Shown here in pieces: positions 8,526 to 16,359 of a DNA stretch of 64,000 nucleotides. A model generated the notes under the pieces. That model worked only from the letters and a program-made list of their open reading frames with translations. It was not told where the DNA came from and searched no databases. The stretch is taken from positions 177,399 to 241,398 of the forward strand of contig JAKFYB010000008.1 of the NCBI GenBank assembly GCA_021731085.1. The letters are read 5' to 3'. Each line of letters begins with the position of its first letter. Position 1 is the stretch's first letter. A program made the translations under genes and the position numbers. The stretch comes from Dehalococcoidia bacterium. GTDB taxonomy: Bacteria > Chloroflexota > Dehalococcoidia > DSTF01 > JACRBR01.

Positions 8526-9434
8526 TCCGTCTTCCTCGTCTTCGGCGAGATCCTTGCCGGTGATCTGCATGAAGACGTCTTCCATGTTGATGTCGGCTAC
8601 GTCGCGGTCATCTTCCTTCGCGACCATCTGGCGCAGCTCGAGCGGTGTGCCTTCTGCGACAATCTTGCCGCCGCTGATGAAGGCGATGCGGTCGCAGAGG
8701 AGCTCGGCCTCCTCCATGTCGTGTGTCGTCAGCAGGATCGTCGCATCGTGCTCCGCCTGCACCTGCTTCACGAACGCCTGCACGTCACGCTTGCTACGCG
8801 GGTCGAGGCCCGTCGTCGGCTCGTCGAGCAGCATGAGCGTCGGCGACGTGAGGAACGCCCGGGCGACGGCAACCTTCTGCTGCTGTCCGCGGCTCAGGTG
8901 CGACATCGGCTCGATCGCGCGCTCCCACTCGAGGCCGAGGCGCTTCATGATGTCCGGCGTCTTGGTCTTGATCTGCTGCGGCGAGAGCCCGTAGACCCGT
9001 CCGTAGAACATCAGGTTTTCCATCGCCGTCATGCTCTTGAAGAACGACGGGTCAGCGGAGACGCGGTTGATCAGCGCGCGGACGGCCATCGAGTCCTTCA
9101 CCGCATCGAGCCCGAACACATGCACGTCGCCCTCGTCTGGGAGGAGCAGCGTGCTGATCATGCGGATCAGCGTCGACTTGCCGCTGCCGTTCGCGCCGAT
9201 GACGCCGAAGATCTCGCGGCGGCGGATCTCGAACGAGACGTTGTCGACGACGCGACGCGGCCCATCTTGCGTCTTCTTGCGATTCCACGGCAGCGCGCGC
9301 ATCGGGTCGAAGCCGCCGCCGAACGTCTTGGCGACGCCGTTGACGCGCAGGGGCAGTTCGGCCGGGTCGATCACGGCGCGCTGCGGTTGCTGCAATGGAT
9401 CTGCTGTTTCCTTCGGATGTTCCATGATCACCAT
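8514..9434 (-). CDS. ABC transporter ATP-binding protein
   Basis: Cytoplasmic ATPase of a DrrA-type ABC-2 exporter, about 306 residues. Walker A is GANGSGKS, the signature is LSRGQQQKVAVARA, Walker B is LMLLDEPTTGLD and the switch histidine is in TTHDMEEAE. The start at 9434 is chosen because GAGGAG lies 9 nt ahead; the frame is open further upstream. An N-terminal extension of about 40 residues and an acidic C-terminus flank the core domain. It drives the permease encoded just downstream. Confidence 0.92.
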   Translation of the reverse strand: MVIMEHPKETADPLQQPQRAVIDPAELPLRVNGVAKTFGGGFDPMRALPWNRKKTQDGPRRVVDNVSFEIRRREIFGVIGANGSGKSTLIRMISTLLLPDEGDVHVFGLDAVKDSMAVRALINRVSADPSFFKSMTAMENLMFYGRVYGLSPQQIKTKTPDIMKRLGLEWERAIEPMSHLSRGQQQKVAVARAFLTSPTLMLLDEPTTGLDPRSKRDVQAFVKQVQAEHDATILLTTHDMEEAELLCDRIAFISGGKIVAEGTPLELRQMVAKEDDRDVADINMEDVFMQITGKDLAEDEEDGGSQ

Positions 9435-9844
9435 GTCGGTCGCTCCTCTAACTTCTCTCCATGGCACGAGTTCACGCTAGTACTTCAAGTGCGCTTCAAC
9501 TCAAGGGTTTGGTCGCATTCAGATTCAGGACGACAAGAAACCCACCTACGGATGTCCTGCCGTGGTGGGCCGCGCTGGCGCCTGTCGTGTCGGGGAGTTG
9601 AGCTAACTCAATGTTCTCGCAACACGACGGGCGCAGTCGTCCGGCCCACGGGGTTCCCATCCGGCGCGGTTCGCACCGGGAGAACGGCCATTGCCAGGAA
9701 GATGCCAGTCAACGTCGTGCTGCTCCTTTATCCGGAACAGGTATCCGGAGTTCGCGCATGATACGCGAGCGCGATCAGCGATGTCAACACGATCCCTGCC
9801 GTCATGCGTCAGCAGTCGATCAAGTGCGGTGATCGTGATGACCT
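9435..9844. other. 410-bp intergenic region without a recognised gene
   Basis: Separates the ABC operon from a GNAT gene. It holds a small hairpin TTGAG-CTAA-CTCAA (9597-9610) and no convincing reading frame, tRNA or terminator. Short open frames here lack ribosome sites and protein similarity. Confidence 0.5.
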
Positions 9845-10609
9845 TCACAACACATTTGATGTCCAGAGTTGCGACTCGAACACCATTTCGAAGCCCTGGC
9901 GTTCGTACAGCGATTGCCCGTACCCACCGGCGGCCGTGCTGAGCGTGATCTCGGGGCAGCGGCGGGCGCGGGCGTCTTCGATCGCGCGGGCCATCATCGC
10001 AGTGGAGATGCCGCGGCGGCGGAAGTCGCGCTTTGTGCCGACGGCGTAGATGCCGGCGGTGCCCCTGTGTGTGATGAGGTGAAGCGTGGCGACGGCCTCG
10101 CCGTCGATACAGCCCAAGTAGTAGGTGTGGCGCTTCGGGTCGAGGAGGCCTTCGATCGTGCTGTGGAGCGAGAGGCGGCGCATGGTGGTGTTCGCGCCAC
10201 CGTGCAGGATCGCGAACGTGCGCGCGTCATCGGGGGTTGCGATGCGTATTTCGACGGCTCGGTTCGTGGCGGTGGCAGGGGCGTCGTCGCGGAGGCGCAT
10301 CCATATGCGGCGTTCGGAGATCGCCATACGGCGGCGCTTGAGGCGCCGGGCGAGCGTGCGAGGGCGGTCGACGGGTGTGATCTCGATGGCGGGATCACGG
10401 TCGAACGAACGGAGGAGGGCGAAGCCGATGTCGAGCAGCGACTCGACGTTGTCCTCGGGCGTGTCGAAGGCGCTGAGGCAGTTGAGGCCGGGGATGGGGG
10501 CATCAGAGACGGACGCGAGCGCGCCCTGGAGGTCGAAGCGCTGCGTCCAGCCCTGGCGGCCGCGGATGTCGGCGTTGGCGAGCATGCGGCGAATGAGGCG
10601 GCGGTCCAT
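9845..10609 (-). CDS. GNAT-family N-acetyltransferase
   Basis: Predicted acetyl-CoA-dependent acetyltransferase of 254 residues. The acetyl-CoA binding motif A is in the C-terminal half: IYAVGTKRDFRRRGISTAMMARAIEDARARG-like, with the (R)xxGxxS/A pattern RRRGIS, followed by LSTAAGGYGQSLYERQGFE. The N-terminal half is a diverged domain. A -10 box TACACT ends 6 nt before the ATG, so the transcript is probably leaderless. A 31-nt copy of its 5' coding region recurs downstream at 11291-11321. The substrate is unknown. Confidence 0.82.
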   Translation of the reverse strand: MDRRLIRRMLANADIRGRQGWTQRFDLQGALASVSDAPIPGLNCLSAFDTPEDNVESLLDIGFALLRSFDRDPAIEITPVDRPRTLARRLKRRRMAISERRIWMRLRDDAPATATNRAVEIRIATPDDARTFAILHGGANTTMRRLSLHSTIEGLLDPKRHTYYLGCIDGEAVATLHLITHRGTAGIYAVGTKRDFRRRGISTAMMARAIEDARARRCPEITLSTAAGGYGQSLYERQGFEMVFESQLWTSNVL

Positions 10610-10709
10610 GGGGGGAGTGTAAGAGGTTGGCGGGCCGAGGTCGGGAGATCAGATCGGCGGCAGGCGCTCACCGATGCAGCTGTGAGGCCGGTTGCCAGCT
10701 TCTGCTCGG

Positions 10710-11153
10710 CTACGGCGTCCAGCCAATTGCCACGCAGGTTGCGGTGATGTCGACAGACAGTTTAGCGAGGGCGTCCTGATCGTTGGCCTCGATCGCATCC
10801 GCAAGGTCGGAGCCGTACTCGGCGAGCGTCAACCCCCACTCACCAGCGCGGAGGGGCATTGGAGCTCCCTCGGCGAGCGTAACCGGATCGCCGGCACGCA
10901 CGCAGAATGCCTTGATGGAGGTTTGGGTTTGCTCGTCGAAGTCGCTCAGCGAGTCGGTTTCGGCTGCGGGTGTTTCGTCGTCCGACTCTGCTGATGGCTC
11001 GGAGGCGGGTTCGGTTGCGTCTCCCTCTGTCGTGGCTGCGGCATCGGGCGTGGTGTCGGAATCTGCGTCGTCGTCACCGCCGCATGCGGCGAATGCCAAC
11101 GCTAGTGCGCCGATGAGAGCTGCCACTCCAAGTGTTCGCAGAACCAAGCGCAT
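10710..11153 (-). CDS. small lipoprotein of unknown function
   Basis: About 147 residues. The ATG at 11153 is preferred because GGAGG lies 5 nt ahead of it; an ATG at 11165 in the same frame overlaps that ribosome site. The signal peptide ends in lipobox AFAAC, then an acidic low-complexity linker rich in Asp, Glu, Thr and Ala (residues about 30-70) leads to a short helical C-terminal domain with one Cys pair. No known family is recognised. It probably lies on the outer face of the membrane. Confidence 0.65.
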   Translation of the reverse strand: MRLVLRTLGVAALIGALALAFAACGGDDDADSDTTPDAAATTEGDATEPASEPSAESDDETPAAETDSLSDFDEQTQTSIKAFCVRAGDPVTLAEGAPMPLRAGEWGLTLAEYGSDLADAIEANDQDALAKLSVDITATCVAIGWTP

Positions 11154-11290
11154 CGCGGCCTCCATGAAAGTCTGTTTCGTTCGCGAAGTAGTATCACAAC
11201 TGAACCTCAGAGCAAATGTGCCAAGGTGGCGCGACTAAGTCCTGCAGCTGACAGTCTCGAAGGCGTCAGCGCATCGATCACTCAATCGCG

Positions 11291-11321
11291 CGCGGATGTC
11301 GGCGTTGGCGAGCATGCGGCG
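11291..11321. repeat. 31-bp exact copy of the 5' coding part of the GNAT gene
   Basis: Positions 11291-11321 are identical to 10561-10591, which encode residues MLANADIR of the acetyltransferase on the minus strand. The copy stands alone in an intergenic gap and has no open frame of its own, so it looks like a duplicated gene fragment. Confidence 0.85.
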
Positions 11322-11357
11322 GCGGGCTGAAGCTCCGCTGGTACATCCCCCGGGAGT

Positions 11358-12098
11358 CTATGCGGGCGGCTTGTGCCAACGCATGACGGTGAAGAGGGGG
11401 AGGCGATACCAGTCCTCCATATAAGGGTCGTCGCGGTAGGCGTCGGTTTCGGGGATGGGCTCTTCGAAGACGCGGAGGGTGAGTCCGGCGTCGAGGTAGG
11501 CACGCATGTAGTTGGCGAGCGGGCGGTGGTAGTTCTTGATGCGGATGCCCGCCCACTCCAGCGTTTCGGCGTGCTCCGTCCCGTAGTTGTCGATCGGGTA
11601 GTACTGGCGCTTACCGTCGTCGCCGCGGATCCAGCCGAACACGCCCGATGGTTGCGCGGAACCGAAGCCGATATTCGCGACAACGACCGTGCCGCCCGGA
11701 CGCAGCACGCGCGCGCATTCCAGGATCGCCGCGCGATAGTCGGGGATATCGACGAGCGTGATATAGCTAACCACCAGGTCGAACGACGCGTCGGCGAACG
11801 GAAGCGTCGCGGCGTCCGAGATCGCGTACAGGTTGGCCGAGGCATCGCGCTCGCGGGCCGTGACGCACATCTCGCGCGTCACGTCGATGCCCGCGCAATA
11901 CGCGCCCCGTTCGGCGAGCATGCGCGAAAACCGCCCTTCCCCACAGCCAAGATCGAGCACGCGAAGACCCGCGACCTTTCCGCATAGCCGAAGCATCACA
12001 GGATCGAGAAGAATCGTCCGGTTCGGGTCGCCGGCGTCCTGGAAGTTGATGTAGACGCGAGCGGAGGCGTTCCAGCCGCCGAGGCTTTCGTCGGGCAT
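11358..12098 (-). CDS. class I SAM-dependent methyltransferase
   Basis: Soluble methyltransferase of 246 residues with a Rossmann fold. Motif I is LDLGCGEGRFSRML near residue 47, the acidic strand-2 residue lies in YCAGIDVT, and motif II/III is SFDLVVSYITLVDIPDY, followed by LRPGGTVVVANIGFG. The ordering fits the UbiE/Methyltransf_11 group; the substrate is unknown. A GGAG site and a TACCAT box lie upstream of the ATG. A loose heptamer array follows at 12118-12152. Confidence 0.88.
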   Translation of the reverse strand: MPDESLGGWNASARVYINFQDAGDPNRTILLDPVMLRLCGKVAGLRVLDLGCGEGRFSRMLAERGAYCAGIDVTREMCVTARERDASANLYAISDAATLPFADASFDLVVSYITLVDIPDYRAAILECARVLRPGGTVVVANIGFGSAQPSGVFGWIRGDDGKRQYYPIDNYGTEHAETLEWAGIRIKNYHRPLANYMRAYLDAGLTLRVFEEPIPETDAYRDDPYMEDWYRLPLFTVMRWHKPPA

Positions 12099-12117
12099 GC
12101 GATACTCCGGTTCGATG

Positions 12118-12152
12118 GTAGGTAGTCTGTGGTTCTTAGTTAGCCGGTGTGA
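12118..12152. repeat. degenerate heptamer array
   Basis: Five 7-nt units of the form GTnnnTn (GTAGGTA, GTCTGTG, GTTCTTA, GTTAGCC, GGTGTGA), upstream of the methyltransferase gene. It is more degenerate than the other arrays. Confidence 0.5.
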
Positions 12153-12325
12153 GGAAGTCGCAGGATACCGGTTCTATCCACAGATGAAACAGATTGAACA
12201 GATGGGTGACGCCCAATACGGGTGACCCCCCATGCGGGTGGGCGCATCGGACGGACGAGTGGCGTTTGGACGAGGGCCGACACATAGGTCGGTCCCTACG
12301 CTTAACCTGAAAGCGGAGAGGACGC

Positions 12326-13249
12326 ATGGGTGACAAGGCAATCACGTACCGCCTGATGACGATGGCCGACTTGGCCGCGTGCACGTACATCAAGAAAGCG
12401 GCGCTGGAATCGATCCCGCAGGGCCCGATGGCCGCGCGCTCGGCGTGGGAGCCGTCGTACCCGCGGACGCTGGAACATCTGCTGCAGACAGATCCTGATG
12501 GCTCGTTCGTCGCCGAGGTCGATGGTCTGACGGTCGGCTATGCGATGTCGTTCGTGCGCGGAGAGATCTGGTTCTTGTCGCAGCTCTTCGTCCAGCCGGA
12601 AGTCCACGGACGCGGAATCGGCGAAGGGCTATTGGAACGAGCGCAACAGTACGGCCGCGACAACAGCACGCGAGTGTTCTCCGTCGTATCGACGGCTCAA
12701 CCGGTGTCGCAGTCTCTGTACATGCGCCACGGGATGCATGCGATCGCCGTCGGATACGGCATGTCCGGCGACTTCGAACCCCTGCTGGCACTGCCCGAAG
12801 CCGAAGCATCGAAGAAGCGCATTGTTGATTGCAGCGGCTGGCAGGATCGTATGGCCGATCTCGACCGGGCCGTGTTCGGCGCCGAGCGGCGGCAGGACCA
12901 CGCGTTCTATCTCGACAACGGCGCGTCGCCAGGGGAAGTCACGTCGTTCGGACTGACGAACGGCAGCGAATTCGCGGGCTATGGCTATGCCGTTGCGGAT
13001 AGTGGCTTCATCGCACCGCTGGCCGCGCATGATCCCGGCGACATGCTGTCGCTCTTGCGCATGGGCGCGGAGTGGCAGCTCGAACGCGACGTGAAGTCGG
13101 GGCACATCTGGAGCGTGTCGCTGAACCCCGGCCTCATCGGAGCTCTGCTGAAGGCGGGTTGGCGCGTCGACGCCTGGAACTTCTTCATGTCGTCGGAGCA
13201 GTTCGGACAGTTCGACCGCTATCACCCCGCCGGCGGCGTGATGCTGTAA
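12326..13249 (+). CDS. tandem GNAT acetyltransferase
   Basis: Predicted N-acetyltransferase of 307 residues with two GNAT-like halves. The first carries the acetyl-CoA motif LFVQPEVHGRGIGEGLLERA (GxGIG pattern near residue 95) and SQSLYMRHGM. The second half, from about residue 150, is more diverged and lacks a clear motif A, as in many tandem GNAT enzymes where one half is structural. The ATG has GGAGAGG about 5 nt upstream. The substrate is unknown. A small membrane protein gene follows at a 15-nt gap. Confidence 0.85.
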   Translation: MGDKAITYRLMTMADLAACTYIKKAALESIPQGPMAARSAWEPSYPRTLEHLLQTDPDGSFVAEVDGLTVGYAMSFVRGEIWFLSQLFVQPEVHGRGIGEGLLERAQQYGRDNSTRVFSVVSTAQPVSQSLYMRHGMHAIAVGYGMSGDFEPLLALPEAEASKKRIVDCSGWQDRMADLDRAVFGAERRQDHAFYLDNGASPGEVTSFGLTNGSEFAGYGYAVADSGFIAPLAAHDPGDMLSLLRMGAEWQLERDVKSGHIWSVSLNPGLIGALLKAGWRVDAWNFFMSSEQFGQFDRYHPAGGVML

Positions 13250-13264
13250 TGCCTGGTGCTTCAT

Positions 13265-13495
13265 ATGAGCGAGATCGAGCAAGAGTCACCCAGCAAGAAG
13301 GCGGGGATCTCAGGATGGGTTCTTCGACGCTGGCAACACCTACTCACATCCAAGGTGCGCCTCATCGCTATCCCGTTCGGATTGCTGATGATGACGCTGA
13401 TGTTCTTAGACGTTCAACGCGACTCGACATACTTGCTCATGCGGCTGGCGGGCTTAGTGCTAGTGTTTGACCTCCTACGAACGCGGCGGTTCTAG
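13265..13495 (+). CDS. small membrane protein, two predicted spans
   Basis: A 76-residue protein not assigned to a family. A polar N-terminus is followed by two hydrophobic segments (about residues 30-47 and 54-70) and ends in RTRRF. The ATG at 13265 is chosen; GTG 13256 would add three residues. It lies between an acetyltransferase and rsmD with short gaps, so it may be co-transcribed. Confidence 0.5.
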   Translation: MSEIEQESPSKKAGISGWVLRRWQHLLTSKVRLIAIPFGLLMMTLMFLDVQRDSTYLLMRLAGLVLVFDLLRTRRF

Positions 13496-13513
13496 CGGAA
13501 GGTTGCAAGCAGC

Positions 13514-14212
13514 GTGATTCGCGTGATTGGCGGGACGGCGAAGGGGCGGCGGCTGTTAGGGCCGCCGGTGCGAAAGGCGCCAGCGCTGCGACCTACGCGC
13601 GCGGGTCACCGATCGAAGGCCACCCCATCGCCCCCACCAACGCGGACGGTGGTGCATGCGGAGACACGCCCTACATCCGACCTGATCCGCGGCGTCATCT
13701 TCGACATGCTGGACGCGATGGGGGCGGACTACGACCGCGTGCTCGACCTCTACGCCGGCACGGGCGCGCTAGGGATCGAGGCGTTGAGCCGCGGCGAGGG
13801 CACGGCGGACTTCGTCGAGCGCGACCCGTCGACGACGGGGCTGATCCGCGACAATCTGCGGATCTGCGGCTTCGAGGAGCGGGCGTCGGTGCATCGCTTG
13901 ACAACGGAACGCGCCGCGGCGCGTCTAGCTCCGGATCTTTCCGCCCGCGATTCGCCGTACACCCTTATCCTCGCTGACCCGCCGTATTACGATGAGGGCG
14001 CTCCGGCGGCCGTGCGCGGCATCGCCGAGAGCGCGCTGGTTGGACCCGAAACGGTACTGGTGTACGAGCATCACCGCCGGGTCGAGTCGCCGGAGGCACT
14101 GGGGCCGTTGCCGCTGTACCGGACGCGGCGGCATGGGGATACGGTGGTATCGATCTACGGGACGCCAGCGGCGACCGACGAGGACGAAGAGGAAGACGAG
14201 GACAACCTGTGA
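13514..14212 (+). CDS. rsmD: 16S rRNA (guanine(966)-N(2))-methyltransferase RsmD
   Basis: Methylates G966 of 16S rRNA during 30S assembly. The GTG start follows GGAAGG. N-terminal MIRVIGGTAKGRRLLGPP is the family start, motif I is LDLYAGTGALGIEALSRG, and the catalytic motif is LADPPYYDE (DPPY). Between the start and the RPTSDLIRGVIFDML block there is an insertion of about 35 Pro/Thr/Arg-rich residues that typical RsmD proteins lack (they go directly to RPTSD). The C-terminus ends in an acidic tail. The stop overlaps the coaD start by 4 nt, the usual pairing. Confidence 0.92.
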   Translation: MIRVIGGTAKGRRLLGPPVRKAPALRPTRAGHRSKATPSPPPTRTVVHAETRPTSDLIRGVIFDMLDAMGADYDRVLDLYAGTGALGIEALSRGEGTADFVERDPSTTGLIRDNLRICGFEERASVHRLTTERAAARLAPDLSARDSPYTLILADPPYYDEGAPAAVRGIAESALVGPETVLVYEHHRRVESPEALGPLPLYRTRRHGDTVVSIYGTPAATDEDEEEDEDNL

Positions 14213-14706
14213 CGACGACAATCGCGCTCTTCCCCGGTCGCTTCGACCCCGTCACCAACGGCCACCGAGACATCGCGCGCCGCGCTGCCCGCATGTTCGA
14301 CAAGGTCATCGTCGCGGCGGCGGATCTGCGGGCGAACTACCTCTTCAACACGGCCGAGCGCGAGGGGCTGCTGCGCGAAGCGCTCGCCGATCAGAAGAAC
14401 GTCGAAGTGACCCACTTTTCGGGGCTAACGGTCGAATTCGCCCGCAAGGTCGGCGCGACCGTGATCGTGCGGTCGATGCGCGCCGTCACGGACTTTGAAG
14501 CTGAGTTCGATATGGCGCTGATGAACAAGAAGATGGCCCCGGAGATCGAATCCGTCTACATGATGGCCAGCCTGGAGCACCTCTACGTGAGCGGGACGCG
14601 CATCCGTGAGGTCTCGGCGCTGGGGTATGATGTGAGCGATCTGGTGCCACCGCACGTGTACGAGGCGCTCATCGCCAAGTACAAGGAGCGGGATGCCGCG
14701 CGCTAG
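14209..14706 (+). CDS. coaD: phosphopantetheine adenylyltransferase
   Basis: Transfers AMP from ATP to 4'-phosphopantetheine, the penultimate step of coenzyme A synthesis. The 165-residue length is typical. The nucleotidyltransferase signature (T/S)xGxH appears as FPGRFDPVTNGHRDIARRA, and the C-terminal ISSTxIR counterpart is YVSGTRIREVSALG. RSMRAVTDFEAEFDMALMN is also diagnostic. The GTG start overlaps the rsmD stop, so translation is probably coupled. It precedes the coiled-coil gene in the same operon. Confidence 0.96.
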   Translation: MTTTIALFPGRFDPVTNGHRDIARRAARMFDKVIVAAADLRANYLFNTAEREGLLREALADQKNVEVTHFSGLTVEFARKVGATVIVRSMRAVTDFEAEFDMALMNKKMAPEIESVYMMASLEHLYVSGTRIREVSALGYDVSDLVPPHVYEALIAKYKERDAAR

Positions 14707-14732
14707 CCGTAGGCCATGCAGGGAGGTGGGTC

Positions 14733-15263
14733 ATCGATTCTCTACATCTGATTGACCGGCTCGAAGAGATGATCGCCGAAGGCCGCCGGATGCCGATCGG
14801 CGCGGGCATCGTCGTCGACCGCCGCCGCCTGCTCGACATGGTCGACCAGATGCGCGCCGCCCTCCCGAACGAAATCCGCGAGGCCGAAGACCTGCTGAAC
14901 CGCCGCGATGAGGTGATCAAGCGCGCGGAAGAAGAAGCCGCGATCAAGCTCAGCCGCGCGCAGGAGCAAGTCGACGACATCCTCGAACACGACAACGTCG
15001 TGAAGGAAGCACAGGCCCGTGCGGACATGCTCGTGCGCGAAGCCGAAGCCCGCTGCGACCACATGCTCACCGACACCGAGACGCAGGCCCGTGCCCGCAT
15101 GGCCGAAGCCGACAAGCTGGCGGGCGAGCAGATGGACGAAGCCGACCGCTACGCCCTCGAGATCCTCCACAAGATCGACGAGCAGCTCGCGTCGCTCGGC
15201 AAGAACGTCCGCATCGCCATCGAGTCGATGGAAGGCGCGCCAGTCGAGGTGGGTAGTTCATAG
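14733..15263 (+). CDS. coiled-coil protein after coaD (DivIVA/ATP-synthase-b-like)
   Basis: Mostly one long coiled coil rich in Glu, Ala, Arg and Gln (about residues 45-165), preceded by a short globular N-terminus LIDRLEEMIAEGRRMP. Proteins of this type commonly follow coaD in Chloroflexota; function is unknown, perhaps septum- or membrane-linked scaffolding. The start is unusual: no in-frame ATG, GTG or TTG lies near the Shine-Dalgarno GGGAGGTG (14721-14728). The position 6 nt after GGGAGG holds ATC (14733), giving (M)DSLHLIDRLEE, which fits related N-termini as I remember them. The first in-frame ATG (14769) lacks a good ribosome site. Confidence 0.7.
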   Translation: MDSLHLIDRLEEMIAEGRRMPIGAGIVVDRRRLLDMVDQMRAALPNEIREAEDLLNRRDEVIKRAEEEAAIKLSRAQEQVDDILEHDNVVKEAQARADMLVREAEARCDHMLTDTETQARARMAEADKLAGEQMDEADRYALEILHKIDEQLASLGKNVRIAIESMEGAPVEVGSS

Positions 15264-15283
15264 TTAGTGGTCTGTCGTCCGAC
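15256..15283. repeat. heptamer array over a stop codon
   Basis: Four 7-nt units starting with GT (GTTCATA, GTTAGTG, GTCTGTC, GTCCGAC) run from inside the end of the coiled-coil gene into the space before the terminator hairpin. Confidence 0.65.
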
Positions 15284-15290
15284 GCTATGA

Positions 15291-15316
15291 GACAGGCCGT
15301 TTTGGCCTGTCTTTTG
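15291..15316 (+). terminator. rho-independent terminator of the rsmD-coaD operon
   Basis: A perfect 8-bp stem GACAGGCC / GGCCTGTC with loop GTTTT is followed by TTTTGTT. It separates the rsmD-coaD-coiled-coil operon from hemC. Confidence 0.85.
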
Positions 15317-15369
15317 TTCGTCCCTGACGGCGAACGTGCGAGGCTCGTAACGGCTACGATGTAGCTCAC

Positions 15370-16359
15370 ATGGCCGACCGGACATTCACTGTTGGCACGC
15401 GGGGTTCGCGGCTCGCGCTGGCGCAGACGACGCTGGTCGTTGATGCGCTGAAGGCCGCCCACCCAACCGCCCAGTTCGAACTGCGCGAGATCACGACGCA
15501 GGGCGACCGCAGCACGCAGCCGCTCTCCGAGATCGGCGGTCAGGGCGTGTTCACGAAGGCGATCGAGGACGCGCTGCTCGCCGGCGAGATCAACATCGCC
15601 GTTCACAGCATGAAGGACCTGCCGCCGAGGCTCACGCCTGGGCTCATGATTGCGGCGGTGCCGGAGCGTGGCGACCCGCGCGATGCGCTGGTGACAAAGG
15701 ACGGACGCTCGCTGGCCGAACTGCATCCGGGCGCGCGTATCGGCACAGGAAGCGCGCGGCGAGCGGTGCAGCTCAAGGCGATGCGCGCTGACGTCGAGTG
15801 CGTGGAGATACGCGGCAACGTCGACACCCGCATCCGCAAGGTCGATGACGGCGAGTACGACGCAATCGTCGTCGCGATGGCGGGGCTCGAGCGTCTAGGC
15901 GTGGCGGCTCGGGCGTCGCAGATTTTTTCGGTGGAGGAGATGGTGCCGTCGCCGGGGCAGGGTGCGCTGGCGGTGCAAGTGCGGGCCGACGATTTAGACG
16001 CGCGCGGGATTGCAGGCGACATCGATCACCGCGAATCGCGTGCTGCGACGAAGTTCGAGCGCGCGTTTCTGGAGGAGCTTGGCGCAGGGTGTGCAACACC
16101 GGCGGGCGCGCATGCGGGCTTCGACCCAGATCTATGGTGGCACGCGATGCTCGCCGATGAAGATGGCGCGATTCGTCGAGACGATGGCAACGGCGTACAC
16201 GTGGTAACCACGGTCTCCGTGCGGCACCTGTGGCGAAAACTCACGCGCTCCGCCGAGCAGGACTACGACCAGTTGTTCTATCTCGAAGAACAGATGCCAA
16301 AGATTGCGGAACGTGTGGTGAAGAAGCTGCGAGCTGGAGAGCCGGTGGTTCCGTCATGA
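15370..16359 (+). CDS. hemC: hydroxymethylbilane synthase (porphobilinogen deaminase)
   Basis: Joins four porphobilinogen units into hydroxymethylbilane, the third common step of tetrapyrrole synthesis. Family blocks are GTRGSRLALAQT at the N-terminus, VHSMKDLPP, GTGSARRAVQL and RGNVDTRIRKVDDGEYDAIVVAMAGLERLG. The dipyrromethane attachment Cys241 sits in GAGCATPAGAHA. The last ~80 residues are diverged but the length (329) is normal. A -10 box TACGAT ends 9 nt before the ATG, so the mRNA is probably leaderless. The stop overlaps the start of cobA-hemD (ATGA). Confidence 0.96.
   Translation: MADRTFTVGTRGSRLALAQTTLVVDALKAAHPTAQFELREITTQGDRSTQPLSEIGGQGVFTKAIEDALLAGEINIAVHSMKDLPPRLTPGLMIAAVPERGDPRDALVTKDGRSLAELHPGARIGTGSARRAVQLKAMRADVECVEIRGNVDTRIRKVDDGEYDAIVVAMAGLERLGVAARASQIFSVEEMVPSPGQGALAVQVRADDLDARGIAGDIDHRESRAATKFERAFLEELGAGCATPAGAHAGFDPDLWWHAMLADEDGAIRRDDGNGVHVVTTVSVRHLWRKLTRSAEQDYDQLFYLEEQMPKIAERVVKKLRAGEPVVPS

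Noticed and set aside
12274..12296. Hairpin GGGCCGAC...GTCGGTCCC before the tandem GNAT gene
   Set aside because: It has a bulge, lacks a T-tract and occurs once; not enough to call a terminator or operator.
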